NCBI RefSeq assembly: GCF_030823405.1
Contig: NZ_JAUSXC010000001.1
Location: forward strand, 1,719,001-1,783,000
Length of the DNA stretch: 64,000 nt
Source of the DNA: Chryseobacterium ginsenosidimutans
GTDB taxonomy: Bacteria; Bacteroidota; Bacteroidia; Flavobacteriales; Weeksellaceae
Direction of reading: 5' to 3'
The position numbers and the translations under genes were made by a program. A model generated the notes under the pieces. That model searched no databases, was not told where the DNA came from, and was given only the letters and a program-made list of their open reading frames with translations. This document shows, piece by piece, positions 33,085 through 41,653 of the stretch; within the stretch, counting starts at the first letter, position 1; each line of letters opens with the position of its first letter.

Positions 33085-34356
33085 ATGAATATAGAACAGT
33101 TTTATCCTTTGTTTTTACAATCTGAAAAGGTAACAATCGATAGCAGAAAAATTGGAAAGAATGATATTTTCTTTGCATTTTCAGGAGAGAATTTCAATGC
33201 AGCAAGTTTGGCTGAGCAGGCAATCGAAGACGGAGCTTTAGCTGCTATTGTAGAACAGCAGGATTTTGAGAATAAAGCTAAAAATATTTTCTATGTTCGT
33301 TCAACATTAGAATTTTTGCAGGAACTTGCAGTTTATCACAGAAAGCAACTTCAGATTCCTGTTATCGGGCTTACCGGAAGTAATGGGAAAACTACAACGA
33401 AAGAAATCATTCATGCTGTTCTTTCCGAAAAGTTTAATGTTCAATACACTTCAGGAAATCTGAATAATCATATTGGAGTACCCTTAACAATTCTTTCCAT
33501 CAAACCCGAACATGAAATGGCTGTTATTGAAATGGGTGCGAATCATCAGAATGAAATCGAGCTTCTTAGTTCCGTTTGTCAGCCGGATTTTGGATATATT
33601 ACCAATTTTGGAAAAGCACATTTAGAGGGTTTCGGAGGTTTTGAAGGAGTAATTAAAGGTAAATCTGAGCTATATGATTATCTTATAAGCCACCAGCAAA
33701 CTATTATTGTGAATGAAAATGATCCTATTCAGATTGAAAAGACAGAAAATTATTCACAGAAAATTACTTTTGGAAAAGAAAATTCAGATTATCAGTTTGA
33801 ATTATTTTCAAAAGAACATTTTGTAGGGTTAATTTATAATGATATAAAAGCCGTTTCTAAACTTACTGGGGAATATAATTTTACAAATCTTTGCGTTGCC
33901 GCAACTCTGGGGCTTCATTTTGGAATTGATTTTGAGAAAATCAAACATGCAATTGAGAATTATACTCCAACAAATATGCGTTCTCAGGTGGTAAAAAAAG
34001 AAGGTAGAACGTTAGTTTTGGATACTTACAATGCAAATCCGAGTTCAATGAATGCTTCTTTGCATAATTTTATCACTTTCGAAGGCTCAAAAGCTATTAT
34101 TATTGGTGATATGCTGGAACTGGGTGAAGAGAGTGAAATCGAACATCAAAACATCCTAAAATTAGCTCAGGAATTAGGTTTTAACGAAATTATCACGGTT
34201 GGTAAAAATTTTAAAAATGTAAATCCTTCAGCAAAAGCTTTTGAAAATACACCGGAATTAATAGAATATTTAAAATTAAATAAAATTCAGTCTGAAAATA
34301 TTCTATTAAAAGGGTCCAGAGGAATTGCCTTGGAAAAATCGATAGACTTTATTTAG
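33085..34356 (+). CDS. murF: UDP-N-acetylmuramoyl-tripeptide--D-alanyl-D-alanine ligase
   Basis: A 423-residue Mur ligase. The N-terminal UDP-binding part contains DSRKIGKNDIFFAFSGENF, then the ATP loop GLTGSNGKTTTKE (residues 95-107), NNHIGVPLTIL and MGANHQNEIE of the central domain, and DTYNANPSSMNASL of the C-terminal domain. It adds D-Ala-D-Ala to the UDP-MurNAc-tripeptide in the cytoplasm. It lies outside the main dcw cluster here, next to gldJ. The last 8 bases overlap the end of the convergent NUDIX gene. Confidence 0.95.
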   Translation: MNIEQFYPLFLQSEKVTIDSRKIGKNDIFFAFSGENFNAASLAEQAIEDGALAAIVEQQDFENKAKNIFYVRSTLEFLQELAVYHRKQLQIPVIGLTGSNGKTTTKEIIHAVLSEKFNVQYTSGNLNNHIGVPLTILSIKPEHEMAVIEMGANHQNEIELLSSVCQPDFGYITNFGKAHLEGFGGFEGVIKGKSELYDYLISHQQTIIVNENDPIQIEKTENYSQKITFGKENSDYQFELFSKEHFVGLIYNDIKAVSKLTGEYNFTNLCVAATLGLHFGIDFEKIKHAIENYTPTNMRSQVVKKEGRTLVLDTYNANPSSMNASLHNFITFEGSKAIIIGDMLELGEESEIEHQNILKLAQELGFNEIITVGKNFKNVNPSAKAFENTPELIEYLKLNKIQSENILLKGSRGIALEKSIDFI

Positions 34357-34960
34357 TCTTCGTATCCCAGAATTCTTTTACAATCAGTTTTATATTTTTG
34401 AAAGTGCTTGGGAAAACTTCATTCTCAATTTGAGCGGTATTTTTCCAAGCAACTTCAGTTATTCCTTCTTCAATTTGAGGTTTCGAAGTGTCTTCACCAT
34501 CAAAGTTCATCTCAAACCAATGGGTACATTTTAATACTTTATCACCATTTCTTTCAATATAAATGTGATAAGTTGTATTGATAAATCGTACCAGTTCTAC
34601 ATCGCGAAGACCGGTTTCTTCCTCAATTTCCCTTACAGCAGATTCTTCACGGGATTCTCCTTTTTCCATTTTACCCTTCGGAAGATCCCATTTGCCTAAA
34701 CGTTTGATGAAAAGAACATCTCCCTCCGGATTATTTACAATACCTCCTGCCGCTTCAATAATTCTGAAAAGGCTTTGAAACGTTACCCAAATTTCATCAA
34801 TATTTTCTCCGAATACATTTAATTCCTTTACAGATGTATTCTCCAGGAGGTCTAAAGCGATTTCCAAGCTTGTGACGTTTTCATATCCAAGCGTTTTTTC
34901 TAAGTTTTCAGATTGCTTAGACAGTAATAATTTTTTTTCGTTCACAAAAACTTTATACAT
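34349..34960 (-). CDS. NUDIX hydrolase
   Basis: A 203-residue protein with a Nudix box near residues 97-119 (GKMEKGESREES then REIEEETGL), preceded by FIKRLGKWDLPK. An N-terminal extension of about 60 residues precedes the domain. Enzymes with this box cleave nucleoside diphosphates linked to another group; the substrate cannot be named. It overlaps the end of murF by 8 bases tail to tail. TATTTTTG on the minus strand, shortly upstream of its ATG, is a likely -7 element. Confidence 0.9.
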   Translation of the reverse strand: MYKVFVNEKKLLLSKQSENLEKTLGYENVTSLEIALDLLENTSVKELNVFGENIDEIWVTFQSLFRIIEAAGGIVNNPEGDVLFIKRLGKWDLPKGKMEKGESREESAVREIEEETGLRDVELVRFINTTYHIYIERNGDKVLKCTHWFEMNFDGEDTSKPQIEEGITEVAWKNTAQIENEVFPSTFKNIKLIVKEFWDTKTK

Positions 34961-34996
34961 TTGTAATAATTAAGAATTTAAATACAAAAATAAAAA

Positions 34997-35386
34997 ATGA
35001 ATTTAGAAGGACGAAAGATTATTGTCAATAAATCATCTAAAGAATTGGTAGAAGTACTAAAATCTCCGGAAAATTACAAAGATTTTATGCCGGATGGTCT
35101 TCAAAAGTTTGAAACAAGAGAAGATGGATTTAAATTCGGGTTGCAAGGGATGCCGGAAATTGCTTTAAAAATAGATGAAGTGAACGACCAAAAAGCAGTT
35201 TTGAAGTCTGCAAGTTCAAGTTTAGATTTTTCTTTAACAGCAACTATAAAGCCTCTAAACGAAAATCAGACTGAAGTACAGATGTTATTTGAAGGAAAAT
35301 TCAATCCGTTTATCAAAATGATGGTAGAAAAACCTCTTCAAAATTTCATTAATACTTTGACGGATAAGATCGAAGCTTATAAATAA
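34997..35386 (+). CDS. SRPBCC-family (START-like) protein
   Basis: A 129-residue soluble protein with the START/polyketide-cyclase-like layout: a first strand (RKIIVNKSSKELVEVLK), SPENYKDFMPDGLQKFE, a curved sheet, and the long last helix with KMMVEKPLQNFINTLTDKIE. Such proteins bind hydrophobic ligands. No catalytic residues can be assigned. It is divergent from the NUDIX gene with a 36-base gap and has its own terminator. Confidence 0.78.
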   Translation: MNLEGRKIIVNKSSKELVEVLKSPENYKDFMPDGLQKFETREDGFKFGLQGMPEIALKIDEVNDQKAVLKSASSSLDFSLTATIKPLNENQTEVQMLFEGKFNPFIKMMVEKPLQNFINTLTDKIEAYK

Positions 35387-35396
35387 GATAATGAAG

Positions 35397-35418
35397 CCGC
35401 TTTTAAAGCGGTTTTTTT
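35397..35418 (+). terminator. Terminator after the SRPBCC gene
   Basis: CCGCTTT (35397-35403) pairs with AAAGCGG (35405-35411), followed by T7, ten bases after the stop. Confidence 0.85.
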
Positions 35419-35515
35419 ATTGAAAAATTCTTAAATGTAATTTTCTGATATTGTTTATTTAGGTTCTCAAATTTTATTAACTTTATTATGAGATTTCCTC
35501 TAATAAACTAATAAT

Positions 35516-36289
35516 ATGAAAACAAAACTAACATTTAAGAAGCCAAATTTAATATTGCTGATTGTAGCTTTATTTATTTCCACTAATATTTATTCACAGG
35601 AGACAAAAACGATAAAAAATGTTGTGCTTGTACATGGCGCATTTGTTGATGGTTCCGGTTGGCAAGGAATTTACAATATTTTAGTAAAAAAAGGGTATAA
35701 TGTTTCTGTTACACAACATACGCTCATGTCTTTTGATGATGATGTAAAAGCTGTAAATCGTATTATAGATCAGCAAGATGGGCCGTGTATTTTGGTAGGA
35801 CACAGTTATGGAGGAGCAATTATCACAACTGCAGGTAATAATTCAAAAGTTGCAGGATTGGTTTATGTGGCAGCACATGCTCCGGATGATGGTGAATCTG
35901 AAGCTGATAATGGAAAAACTTATCCTCCGGCTTATAAATCTTTAATAAAAGGAGAGGACGGATTAGACTATATCAATCCTGAAAAATTTCCCGAAGATTT
36001 TGCAGGAGGAGTATCAAAGGAAAAAGCAAAATTTATGGCTGTTTCTCAGACTCCGACGGCTGATGTTGCTTTTCATGCCATTATTAAAAATCCTGCATGG
36101 AAAACAAAACCAAGCTGGTATGTTGTGGCAAAATCAGATAGAATTATTAATCCTGACCTTGAAAGAATGTACGCAAGAAGAGCAAAAAGTACTGTGATAG
36201 AAGTAGATGGAGCCAGTCATTGTGTGTTCATGACTCATCCTAATGAAGTTGCGAACCTAATTGTTTCTGCCTCTAATGCGAAAAAGTAG
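35516..36289 (+). CDS. Secreted alpha/beta hydrolase
   Basis: A 257-residue protein with a signal peptide (LILLIVALFISTNIYSQ, cleavage near residue 27). VVLVHGAFVDGSGW near residues 37-50 carries the oxyanion-hole HG. GHSYGGA near residues 95-101 has the nucleophile Ser. The late acid and GASHCVFMTHPNE near residue 238 supplies the catalytic His. It resembles the EstC-like/salicylate-esterase branch of short serine esterases. It is likely periplasmic; substrate unknown. It stands alone, convergent with anmK. Confidence 0.87.
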   Translation: MKTKLTFKKPNLILLIVALFISTNIYSQETKTIKNVVLVHGAFVDGSGWQGIYNILVKKGYNVSVTQHTLMSFDDDVKAVNRIIDQQDGPCILVGHSYGGAIITTAGNNSKVAGLVYVAAHAPDDGESEADNGKTYPPAYKSLIKGEDGLDYINPEKFPEDFAGGVSKEKAKFMAVSQTPTADVAFHAIIKNPAWKTKPSWYVVAKSDRIINPDLERMYARRAKSTVIEVDGASHCVFMTHPNEVANLIVSASNAKK

Positions 36290-36307
36290 ATGAAGATAAT
36301 AAATCAG

Positions 36308-37351
36308 TTATGCAATAATCCCTGAACTATGATCATGTGAACTTCCGGTTGCAGAAGAAAGAACATTAATTTCATTATTGAACCTTAAAACTCCCATAAA
36401 TGCAAAGATTAATGCTTCTTTATATTCAATAATTTTTTTTTCAGGAATAATAATTTCTGTACTTGTTTTGGCTTTAATTTTTTCAATTAAATATTGATTA
36501 TACGTTCCGCCACCTGTAAAAAGAACATTTTTTAGTTGATTTTCATTGAATATTTTTGAAATTTGGTGAGCTGCATGTTCTGTAAAAGTTGCCAAAACAT
36601 CAATAGTTTCAATATTTTCGAATAGTGGAAAAACATTATTATTACACCATTCGATTCCTAAAGATTTTGGATGAGATTGCTGATAAAAGTTTAATGAATT
36701 TAATTTTGATAATAATTCTTCATTAATTTTTCCTTTTCTCGCCAGATCACCATTTTCATCAAAGTTTTTATTGAATTGTTGAACCAGTTTATTCAGAATA
36801 ATATTCACCGGCGCAATGTCGAAAGCAATTCTTTTATTATTAAATTTTATAGAAATATTAGAAAAGCCTCCTAAGTTTAGACACGCATTGTACTGAGAAA
36901 ATAATAATTCATCGCCAATTGGCACAAGTGGAGCACCATTTCCACCCATCAGAACATCCTGACTTCGAAAATCATAAATTACGGGTAATTCCGTCTCAAT
37001 CTTTATGGATCTTCCGTCGCCGATTTGAAAGGTGAATTTTTTTTCAGGCTGATGAAAAACCGTATGACCGTGAGAAGCAACTAAATCTACATTGTTAAGC
37101 TGATATTTTTCGATGAAATTTTTAACTGATTTCCCTAAATAAAAACCATATTCAGAATTTAATTCTAACAATTCTACTGAAGAAAGGTTGATTGAATTTC
37201 TAAGCTGTTCTTCCCAAACTTTAGGGTAAGGAATTGTTTCTGCTTTTAAAATTTTAAAATTCCAGTAATCTTGTTTTTCAAATTTAGCAAAACAAATGTC
37301 CAGGCCATCTAAACTTGTTCCCGACATCAACCCTATTGCATGGAAAATCAT
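36308..37351 (-). CDS. anmK: Anhydro-N-acetylmuramic acid kinase
   Basis: A 347-residue ASKHA-fold kinase. It starts MIFHAIGLMSGTSLDGLDIC, the AnmK signature with the phosphate loop. SHGHTVFHQP and NLGGFSNIS are the two further nucleotide-binding blocks, and TGGGTYNQYLIEKI is near residue 286. It phosphorylates and opens 1,6-anhydroMurNAc in peptidoglycan recycling. The frame can be extended upstream to 37432, but ATG 37351 fits the family and starts 5 bases after the lptC stop, making a tight operon with lptC. Confidence 0.93.
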   Translation of the reverse strand: MIFHAIGLMSGTSLDGLDICFAKFEKQDYWNFKILKAETIPYPKVWEEQLRNSINLSSVELLELNSEYGFYLGKSVKNFIEKYQLNNVDLVASHGHTVFHQPEKKFTFQIGDGRSIKIETELPVIYDFRSQDVLMGGNGAPLVPIGDELLFSQYNACLNLGGFSNISIKFNNKRIAFDIAPVNIILNKLVQQFNKNFDENGDLARKGKINEELLSKLNSLNFYQQSHPKSLGIEWCNNNVFPLFENIETIDVLATFTEHAAHQISKIFNENQLKNVLFTGGGTYNQYLIEKIKAKTSTEIIIPEKKIIEYKEALIFAFMGVLRFNNEINVLSSATGSSHDHSSGIIA

Positions 37352-37355
37352 TGAA

Positions 37356-37949
37356 TTATTTTTTATTTTGAGATATTTCAGGGGCAGCAAAGTCTCCAGA
37401 ATTCTGATAGAAAACATACTCGGAAAAATCATCTTTAGCCCACATTCCGTGTGCTCCGATTAAAGTACTCCCATCTTTTCGCGTTACATAAACGGTATCG
37501 TGAGTGTATATATTTTTTTTCATTTGATCCCAATATACACTTTGCATAGCAAATCTATCACCTTCATTGGTTGTGATTCTTACGTTGCCTTTTGCTTCAT
37601 AAAACTTTTTATAATCGTAGAACTTTGCATATTTGGCTTTAATGGTTCCTGGGATTTTTGGTTTTTTCTTGTCAAAAAACTGAATGTCAATTCCTTTTCT
37701 TGCAACGGTATAAGGGCTGTCGATCAATTCATATTTCTCAATAATCGGTGCTTTAGCCCTCATTGACACAAACCCTGAATCTCTTTGAATAATATTTGCA
37801 TTGTTGATGATCTGCGACGGGAAATTTTTACTCTGTTTACCCCCTTTTTTTGTCAGATCTTCTTCACAGGACATTATGATAAAAAATATAGCACAACTAA
37901 AAAGGTATGCTATATTTTTTTTATATGATATGTTTCTGATAAACATCAT
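37356..37949 (-). CDS. lptC: LPS export periplasmic protein LptC (lipoprotein-like)
   Basis: A 197-residue protein. From MMFIRNISYKKN it has a hydrophobic N-terminus ending in a lipobox-like IIMSC near residue 25. The OstA/LptC-like body follows: RAKAPIIEKYELIDSPY, KAKYAKFYDYKKFYEAKGNV, and GDRFAMQSVYWDQMKKNIYT, the repeating beta-jellyroll strands. It should take LPS from LptB2FG towards LptA across the periplasm. The start is 1 base from the stop of the upstream barrel gene. The frame is open further to 38000, but that start would overlap the upstream gene by 50 bases. Confidence 0.82.
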   Translation of the reverse strand: MMFIRNISYKKNIAYLFSCAIFFIIMSCEEDLTKKGGKQSKNFPSQIINNANIIQRDSGFVSMRAKAPIIEKYELIDSPYTVARKGIDIQFFDKKKPKIPGTIKAKYAKFYDYKKFYEAKGNVRITTNEGDRFAMQSVYWDQMKKNIYTHDTVYVTRKDGSTLIGAHGMWAKDDFSEYVFYQNSGDFAAPEISQNKK

Positions 37950-37950
37950 T

Positions 37951-39249
37951 TTAGTTATATAAAGTCTTTCTGAACCATCTGTCAGCAAAATTGAAACCAA
38001 CTCTCAGATTAACAAAGTTTTGATTGATCAGGTTGTTTTTAAGTGTTCCTCTTTTTCCAACTTCAATACCTAGTTCCAGACCGCTCATTCTTGTGATACT
38101 ACTTGTTTTGAACGGAAGTAGAACCCCTGCAGAAACTCCTAACTTATTAATGTTTTGTCCGGCAAGCTGTAAGTTTCCTTTTTCGTAAAAAGCACCATAT
38201 CTGTAAACAATTCTTGAGAAATAGCTTCTGAAGTTATTGTAATTCGGTAAATACCAACCTCCGGCAGAAATTCTATATGTATCCTGAAGATCTAAAGAAT
38301 TTCCGAAATAAGTAATGCTTTCTCCCTTTTTATAATCTCCCTGTAAAGATACAAACCATTTGTTTTCCTCACCATAACCTACACCAACTGATGCCTGTAA
38401 CGGTAAAAGATTTTTAGAGCTTGTACTTTTTTGTTCAATAATGCTTTCATTACTTTTTGTAGTTGCCGCTGCATCAGAATAGAAATATGTACTGTTTACA
38501 TAATCAGTAGTCATATTACTGGTATTTCCAAAAGTAGTGGTAGCACCGATTGTTAATTTTCTGTCTGTACTGGTATTCAAATTTTGATAACTTGCTCCTA
38601 AGGTAAAATTGAAATTTTTGATACTGTTTTTAGTCTCGTATCCGTTGATCAATTCTGCATTTGTTTGTGCTAATTCGTTAAGATCATAAAGATTTCCGAA
38701 ATAGTAATTGGCTCTCACACCTACTGCAAATTTCTCATTCACTTTATAGCCTAAAGCAATCTGAGCAGTATTTAATGTTCCGCTTCCTTTGAATCTGTTG
38801 ATTCTATTACCATATACTACACCATTTTCATCTTTAAGCTCATCCGTATGCAGAATCTCATAGCTTTTTGAGCTGTAAGGCTGATAAGAAAGTCCCATTT
38901 TCAACTTTGGAGACAAAGGAAATGCCAGTGAAATATTTGATAGATACGTAGAATGTTTTGTAGACTTCGTATTATTATAATCAGTTTTAAAGTAATTATT
39001 TTCGTTGGTAGCTTCCAGTTTTATACTTGTAAGCTCGAAATTTGCGTTATTCGCAGGGTTTGCGAAGTTAAAATTACTGGTAAAATCACTTATAAATGCT
39101 GTTGATATACCTCCCATTGAGGCAGTTTCAATCGTATTATCATATTTTACATCTCCGATTCCATAAGTTGCATAAGGTGAATTACTCAAATTTTGCGCGT
39201 TTAGGAAATATCCAACCGATATGAATGATAGTACAAAGATTTTTTTCAT
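37951..39249 (-). CDS. Outer membrane beta-barrel protein, FadL/PorV-like, unnamed
   Basis: A 432-residue protein with a signal peptide (MKKIFVLSFISVGYFLNAQ), then LSNSPYATYGIGDVKYDNT and SMGGISTAFISDFTSNFNFANPAN, an opening like PorV/FadL-type barrels. Many amphipathic strands follow (LKMGLSYQPYSSKSYEIL, KFAVGVRANYYFGNLYDL), ending VNLRVGFNFADRWF. The function is not known. It is the first gene of a three-gene unit with lptC and anmK, so a link to envelope biogenesis is possible, but that is inference from position only. Confidence 0.75.
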   Translation of the reverse strand: MKKIFVLSFISVGYFLNAQNLSNSPYATYGIGDVKYDNTIETASMGGISTAFISDFTSNFNFANPANNANFELTSIKLEATNENNYFKTDYNNTKSTKHSTYLSNISLAFPLSPKLKMGLSYQPYSSKSYEILHTDELKDENGVVYGNRINRFKGSGTLNTAQIALGYKVNEKFAVGVRANYYFGNLYDLNELAQTNAELINGYETKNSIKNFNFTLGASYQNLNTSTDRKLTIGATTTFGNTSNMTTDYVNSTYFYSDAAATTKSNESIIEQKSTSSKNLLPLQASVGVGYGEENKWFVSLQGDYKKGESITYFGNSLDLQDTYRISAGGWYLPNYNNFRSYFSRIVYRYGAFYEKGNLQLAGQNINKLGVSAGVLLPFKTSSITRMSGLELGIEVGKRGTLKNNLINQNFVNLRVGFNFADRWFRKTLYN

Positions 39250-39467
39250 TATTTATTTTTAAAACAATGCGCAAATATCTTAAATATTAATGAATTGTAA
39301 AAATTATATGAGGTTAAAGTTTGTTAAGGGCGATTATTAGCGGATCATCAATGATAAAAGTGAATTTTTAAGTGTAATTAATAGGTCTAATGATCTTAAA
39401 TTATTAAGAAAAGTTCATAATCGTATAACGAGATAAAATTGAATGTCTACTAAAGTACAAATTTATT

Positions 39468-39475
39468 TATCTTTG
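39468..39475 (+). promoter_or_regulatory. -7 element TATCTTTG of the delta' subunit gene
   Basis: TATCTTTG ends 4 bases before the ATG at 39480, the same spacing as at mnmE and TauE, implying a leaderless or nearly leaderless transcript. The nearest TTG (39439-39441) is 26 bases upstream, longer than usual. Confidence 0.5.
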
Positions 39476-39479
39476 AAGC

Positions 39480-40598
39480 ATGAATTGGGAGAACATTGCC
39501 GGACACGAAAATCTGAAAAAACTTCTAAGAGACAGTATCGCCGAAAATAGAGTAAGCCACGCCCAGCTTTTCGTAGGAAAAGAAGGTTATGGTACGTTAC
39601 CCATGGTTTTAGCCTATGCAAAAGAAGTTCTGAGCCAGGAAAATGAACATGCTGCTTCAAAAGTAGAGCATTTGAATCACTTGGATCTGCATTTAAGTTT
39701 CCCGGTTTTTACTGACAATAAAAATTCTTTAAGTAAGAATAAATTTGAAGAGTTCCGCGAGATGATCATGGCTTCTCCTTACGCAAGTTATGACGATTGG
39801 GCTGCTTTTTTGGAGTCTGAAAACAAGCAGCTTTTCATTTCTGCAGATGAAATCGACGATCAAAATCAGAAATTTTCATTAAAAAGCTTTGAGGGCGGAA
39901 CAAAGGTTTTAATTGTTTGGAGAGCTGATAAAATGAATGTTGCAGCTTCCAATAAATTTCTGAAATTTTTAGAAGAACCCCCTGCAAAAACGATTATTTT
40001 ATTGACAGCAGAGTCTTCCAATGATATTCTTCCGACAATTCTTTCGAGAACTCAGATTGTGGAGATTCCCAGGATTAATGATCAGGATATTGAGAATTAT
40101 TTAAGGAAGAATTTTAATATTGCTGATGAAAAAGCAAAAGAAATCGTTCATGAAGCACAGGGAGATTTAAATGATGCAATCAAGCTGTTACAATCAGGAA
40201 ACAAAAATGAAGAGTTTGAGAAACTTTTTGTACAGTGGGTTCGCGATGCCTTTATGGTAAAAAAGAAACCGGGTTTTCTGAAAAATATTATTCTTTGGGC
40301 AAGAGAAATTGCAGGCTGGAATCGCGAAAAGCAAAAGAACTTTTTAAACTATTGTTCTGAAATTTTCAGGCTGGCTTTGCTTCAGAATTATCAGTCGGAG
40401 AGTTTGGTTTACAAAAAAATTGATGCCAATGGTTTTAATTGGATTGGCTTCTCAAAATTCATCAGTGGAGCTAATATTGAAAGTATTCTGGAAGAAATAA
40501 GTACCGCCGATCTGCACTTAACGAGAAACGGAAATCCTAAGATTGTCTGGACAGATTTAGGAATAAAATTATCAAGATATATTCATAAGAATTCATAA
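39480..40598 (+). CDS. holB: DNA polymerase III subunit delta' (clamp-loader)
   Basis: A 372-residue AAA+ protein. It begins MNWENIAGHENLKKLL, then SHAQLFVGKEGYGTLPMVLAYA, where the Walker A is degenerate (GKEGYGT instead of GxxGxGK[ST]), as in delta' subunits that do not hydrolyse ATP. A DEIDDQNQ stretch, ADKMNVAASNKFLKFLEEPP (the sensor/SRC-like region of clamp loaders) and LPTILSRTQIVEIP follow. The zinc-binding Cys set of E. coli HolB is not seen. It works in sliding-clamp loading. Confidence 0.87.
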   Translation: MNWENIAGHENLKKLLRDSIAENRVSHAQLFVGKEGYGTLPMVLAYAKEVLSQENEHAASKVEHLNHLDLHLSFPVFTDNKNSLSKNKFEEFREMIMASPYASYDDWAAFLESENKQLFISADEIDDQNQKFSLKSFEGGTKVLIVWRADKMNVAASNKFLKFLEEPPAKTIILLTAESSNDILPTILSRTQIVEIPRINDQDIENYLRKNFNIADEKAKEIVHEAQGDLNDAIKLLQSGNKNEEFEKLFVQWVRDAFMVKKKPGFLKNIILWAREIAGWNREKQKNFLNYCSEIFRLALLQNYQSESLVYKKIDANGFNWIGFSKFISGANIESILEEISTADLHLTRNGNPKIVWTDLGIKLSRYIHKNS

Positions 40599-40601
40599 TA
40601 T

Positions 40602-40632
40602 AAAACTCCGGCATTATTTTCCGGAGTTTTTA
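40602..40632. terminator. Bidirectional terminator between holB and the Cys/Lys-rich gene
   Basis: AAAACTCCGG (40602-40611) pairs perfectly with CCGGAGTTTT (40621-40630); it lies between two convergent genes. Confidence 0.85.
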
Positions 40633-40649
40633 TTTATTTATTTATTTAT

Positions 40650-40871
40650 TTAAGATTTTTTAGCCTTCTTGGTCTTATTATCTTTTAGCTTTGCCGTATT
40701 TTGAGCCATGTTTTCTTTTTTATCACATCCTTTATGATATTCTGCATTAGCTTTTTTGTCGTTCGCGGAACATTCTTTTTTGTTTTTTCCTGCACAACAT
40801 CCTTCTTTTTCCTGTGCAAAAACATTAGTAAACAATCCTAAAACCGCTAAGGTTACAATAATTTTCTTCAT
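40650..40871 (-). CDS. Small Cys/Lys-rich secreted protein
   Basis: A 73-residue protein with a good signal peptide (MKKIIVTLAVLGLFTNVFAQ). The mature part is very polar, with EGCCAGKNKKECSANDKK and YHKGCDKKEN, four Cys in total, ending in a lysine-rich tail KLKDNKTKKAKKS. The Cys spacing CC-x7-C-x15-C and one His suggest metal or redox chemistry, but I do not recognise a family. Base composition is like the neighbours. It stands alone between convergent holB and divergent TetR. Confidence 0.7.
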   Translation of the reverse strand: MKKIIVTLAVLGLFTNVFAQEKEGCCAGKNKKECSANDKKANAEYHKGCDKKENMAQNTAKLKDNKTKKAKKS

Positions 40872-40963
40872 AGATAATAATTTTTAATTCAATTCAAATA
40901 TAAATAATTCCCGATTGGCATCTGAAGCAATATTAAAAATAAATTAAATTTTAATTAAAAATC

Positions 40964-41003
40964 AATCAATCGTTTGATTTTTCAAAAATCCGTTGTAAAT
41001 TTG
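40964..41003 (+). promoter_or_regulatory. Promoter and probable TetR operator of the efflux operon
   Basis: The -33 TTG (40974-40976), 19-base spacer and TAAATTTG (40996-41003) match the Bacteroidetes consensus. The -33 lies within AATCAATCGTTTGATT (40964-40979), a 16-bp palindrome with 7 of 8 pairs matching. That position is where a TetR-type repressor would block polymerase, so autoregulation by the first gene is likely. Confidence 0.6.
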
Positions 41004-41029
41004 CTGCTTCAAAAAATGAGAATGTTAAA

Positions 41030-41653
41030 ATGATTTCAAAAGAAGAAAATATATTGTTTGCTGCCGAAATTCTTTTTGCTGAAAAAGGCTTCGAAGGAAC
41101 TTCCACAAGGGAAATCGCCAAAGCGGCAAATGTGAATATTTCTATGATCTCTTACTATTTTGGTTCAAAAGAAAAGCTATACGAAAAGTTGGTGGAATAT
41201 AGGATGAGCGAAGGTCAGTTTTTTTCAAAAGACATTATGGAGAGAACAGATATTAATGAGTGGGAAAAAATTGAAAAAATAGTAGATCAGTTTTCGGGGA
41301 AAGTAAGGCATAATAAGTGCTTTTACAGAATTATGCAGAGAGAACAGCTTCACGCTGAGAATCCCCAGATTGTAGAATTCTTGAAAGAAACAAAAATGGG
41401 ATTCATTGCTATGTACTCAAAAATATTGGAAAGCGGATTGCAGAAAGGTGTTTTTACTAAAAATCCTCCGATTTATCTGCTTCATTCTACAGTGAGCGGG
41501 ACATTATTTTATGCGTCTAATGCCAAGGAAATGTATAAAGAATTCCTTAACAATACTGAAGAAGAAGACATTTTTGACGAAAAATATTACACAGAACTTA
41601 ATATACATATAAAATACTTACTAAAAGACCTTTTAGGTTATGAAGAAAATTAA
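41030..41653 (+). CDS. TetR/AcrR-family transcriptional regulator
   Basis: A 207-residue repressor. The N-terminal helix-turn-helix spans about residues 8-47: ILFAAEILFAEKGFEGTSTR, then EIAKAANVNISMISYYFGSK, the TetR signature. The C-terminal ligand domain has no recognised subtype. The gene leads a four-gene unit encoding a tripartite efflux pump, and its end overlaps the TolC gene by 14 bases. It is expected to repress the operon until a pump substrate binds. Confidence 0.92.
   Translation: MISKEENILFAAEILFAEKGFEGTSTREIAKAANVNISMISYYFGSKEKLYEKLVEYRMSEGQFFSKDIMERTDINEWEKIEKIVDQFSGKVRHNKCFYRIMQREQLHAENPQIVEFLKETKMGFIAMYSKILESGLQKGVFTKNPPIYLLHSTVSGTLFYASNAKEMYKEFLNNTEEEDIFDEKYYTELNIHIKYLLKDLLGYEEN

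Noticed and set aside
39250..39479. Possible small RNA or tRNA in the gap before holB
   Set aside because: No cloverleaf, no terminator and no reading frame; only a -7 element near the holB ATG.
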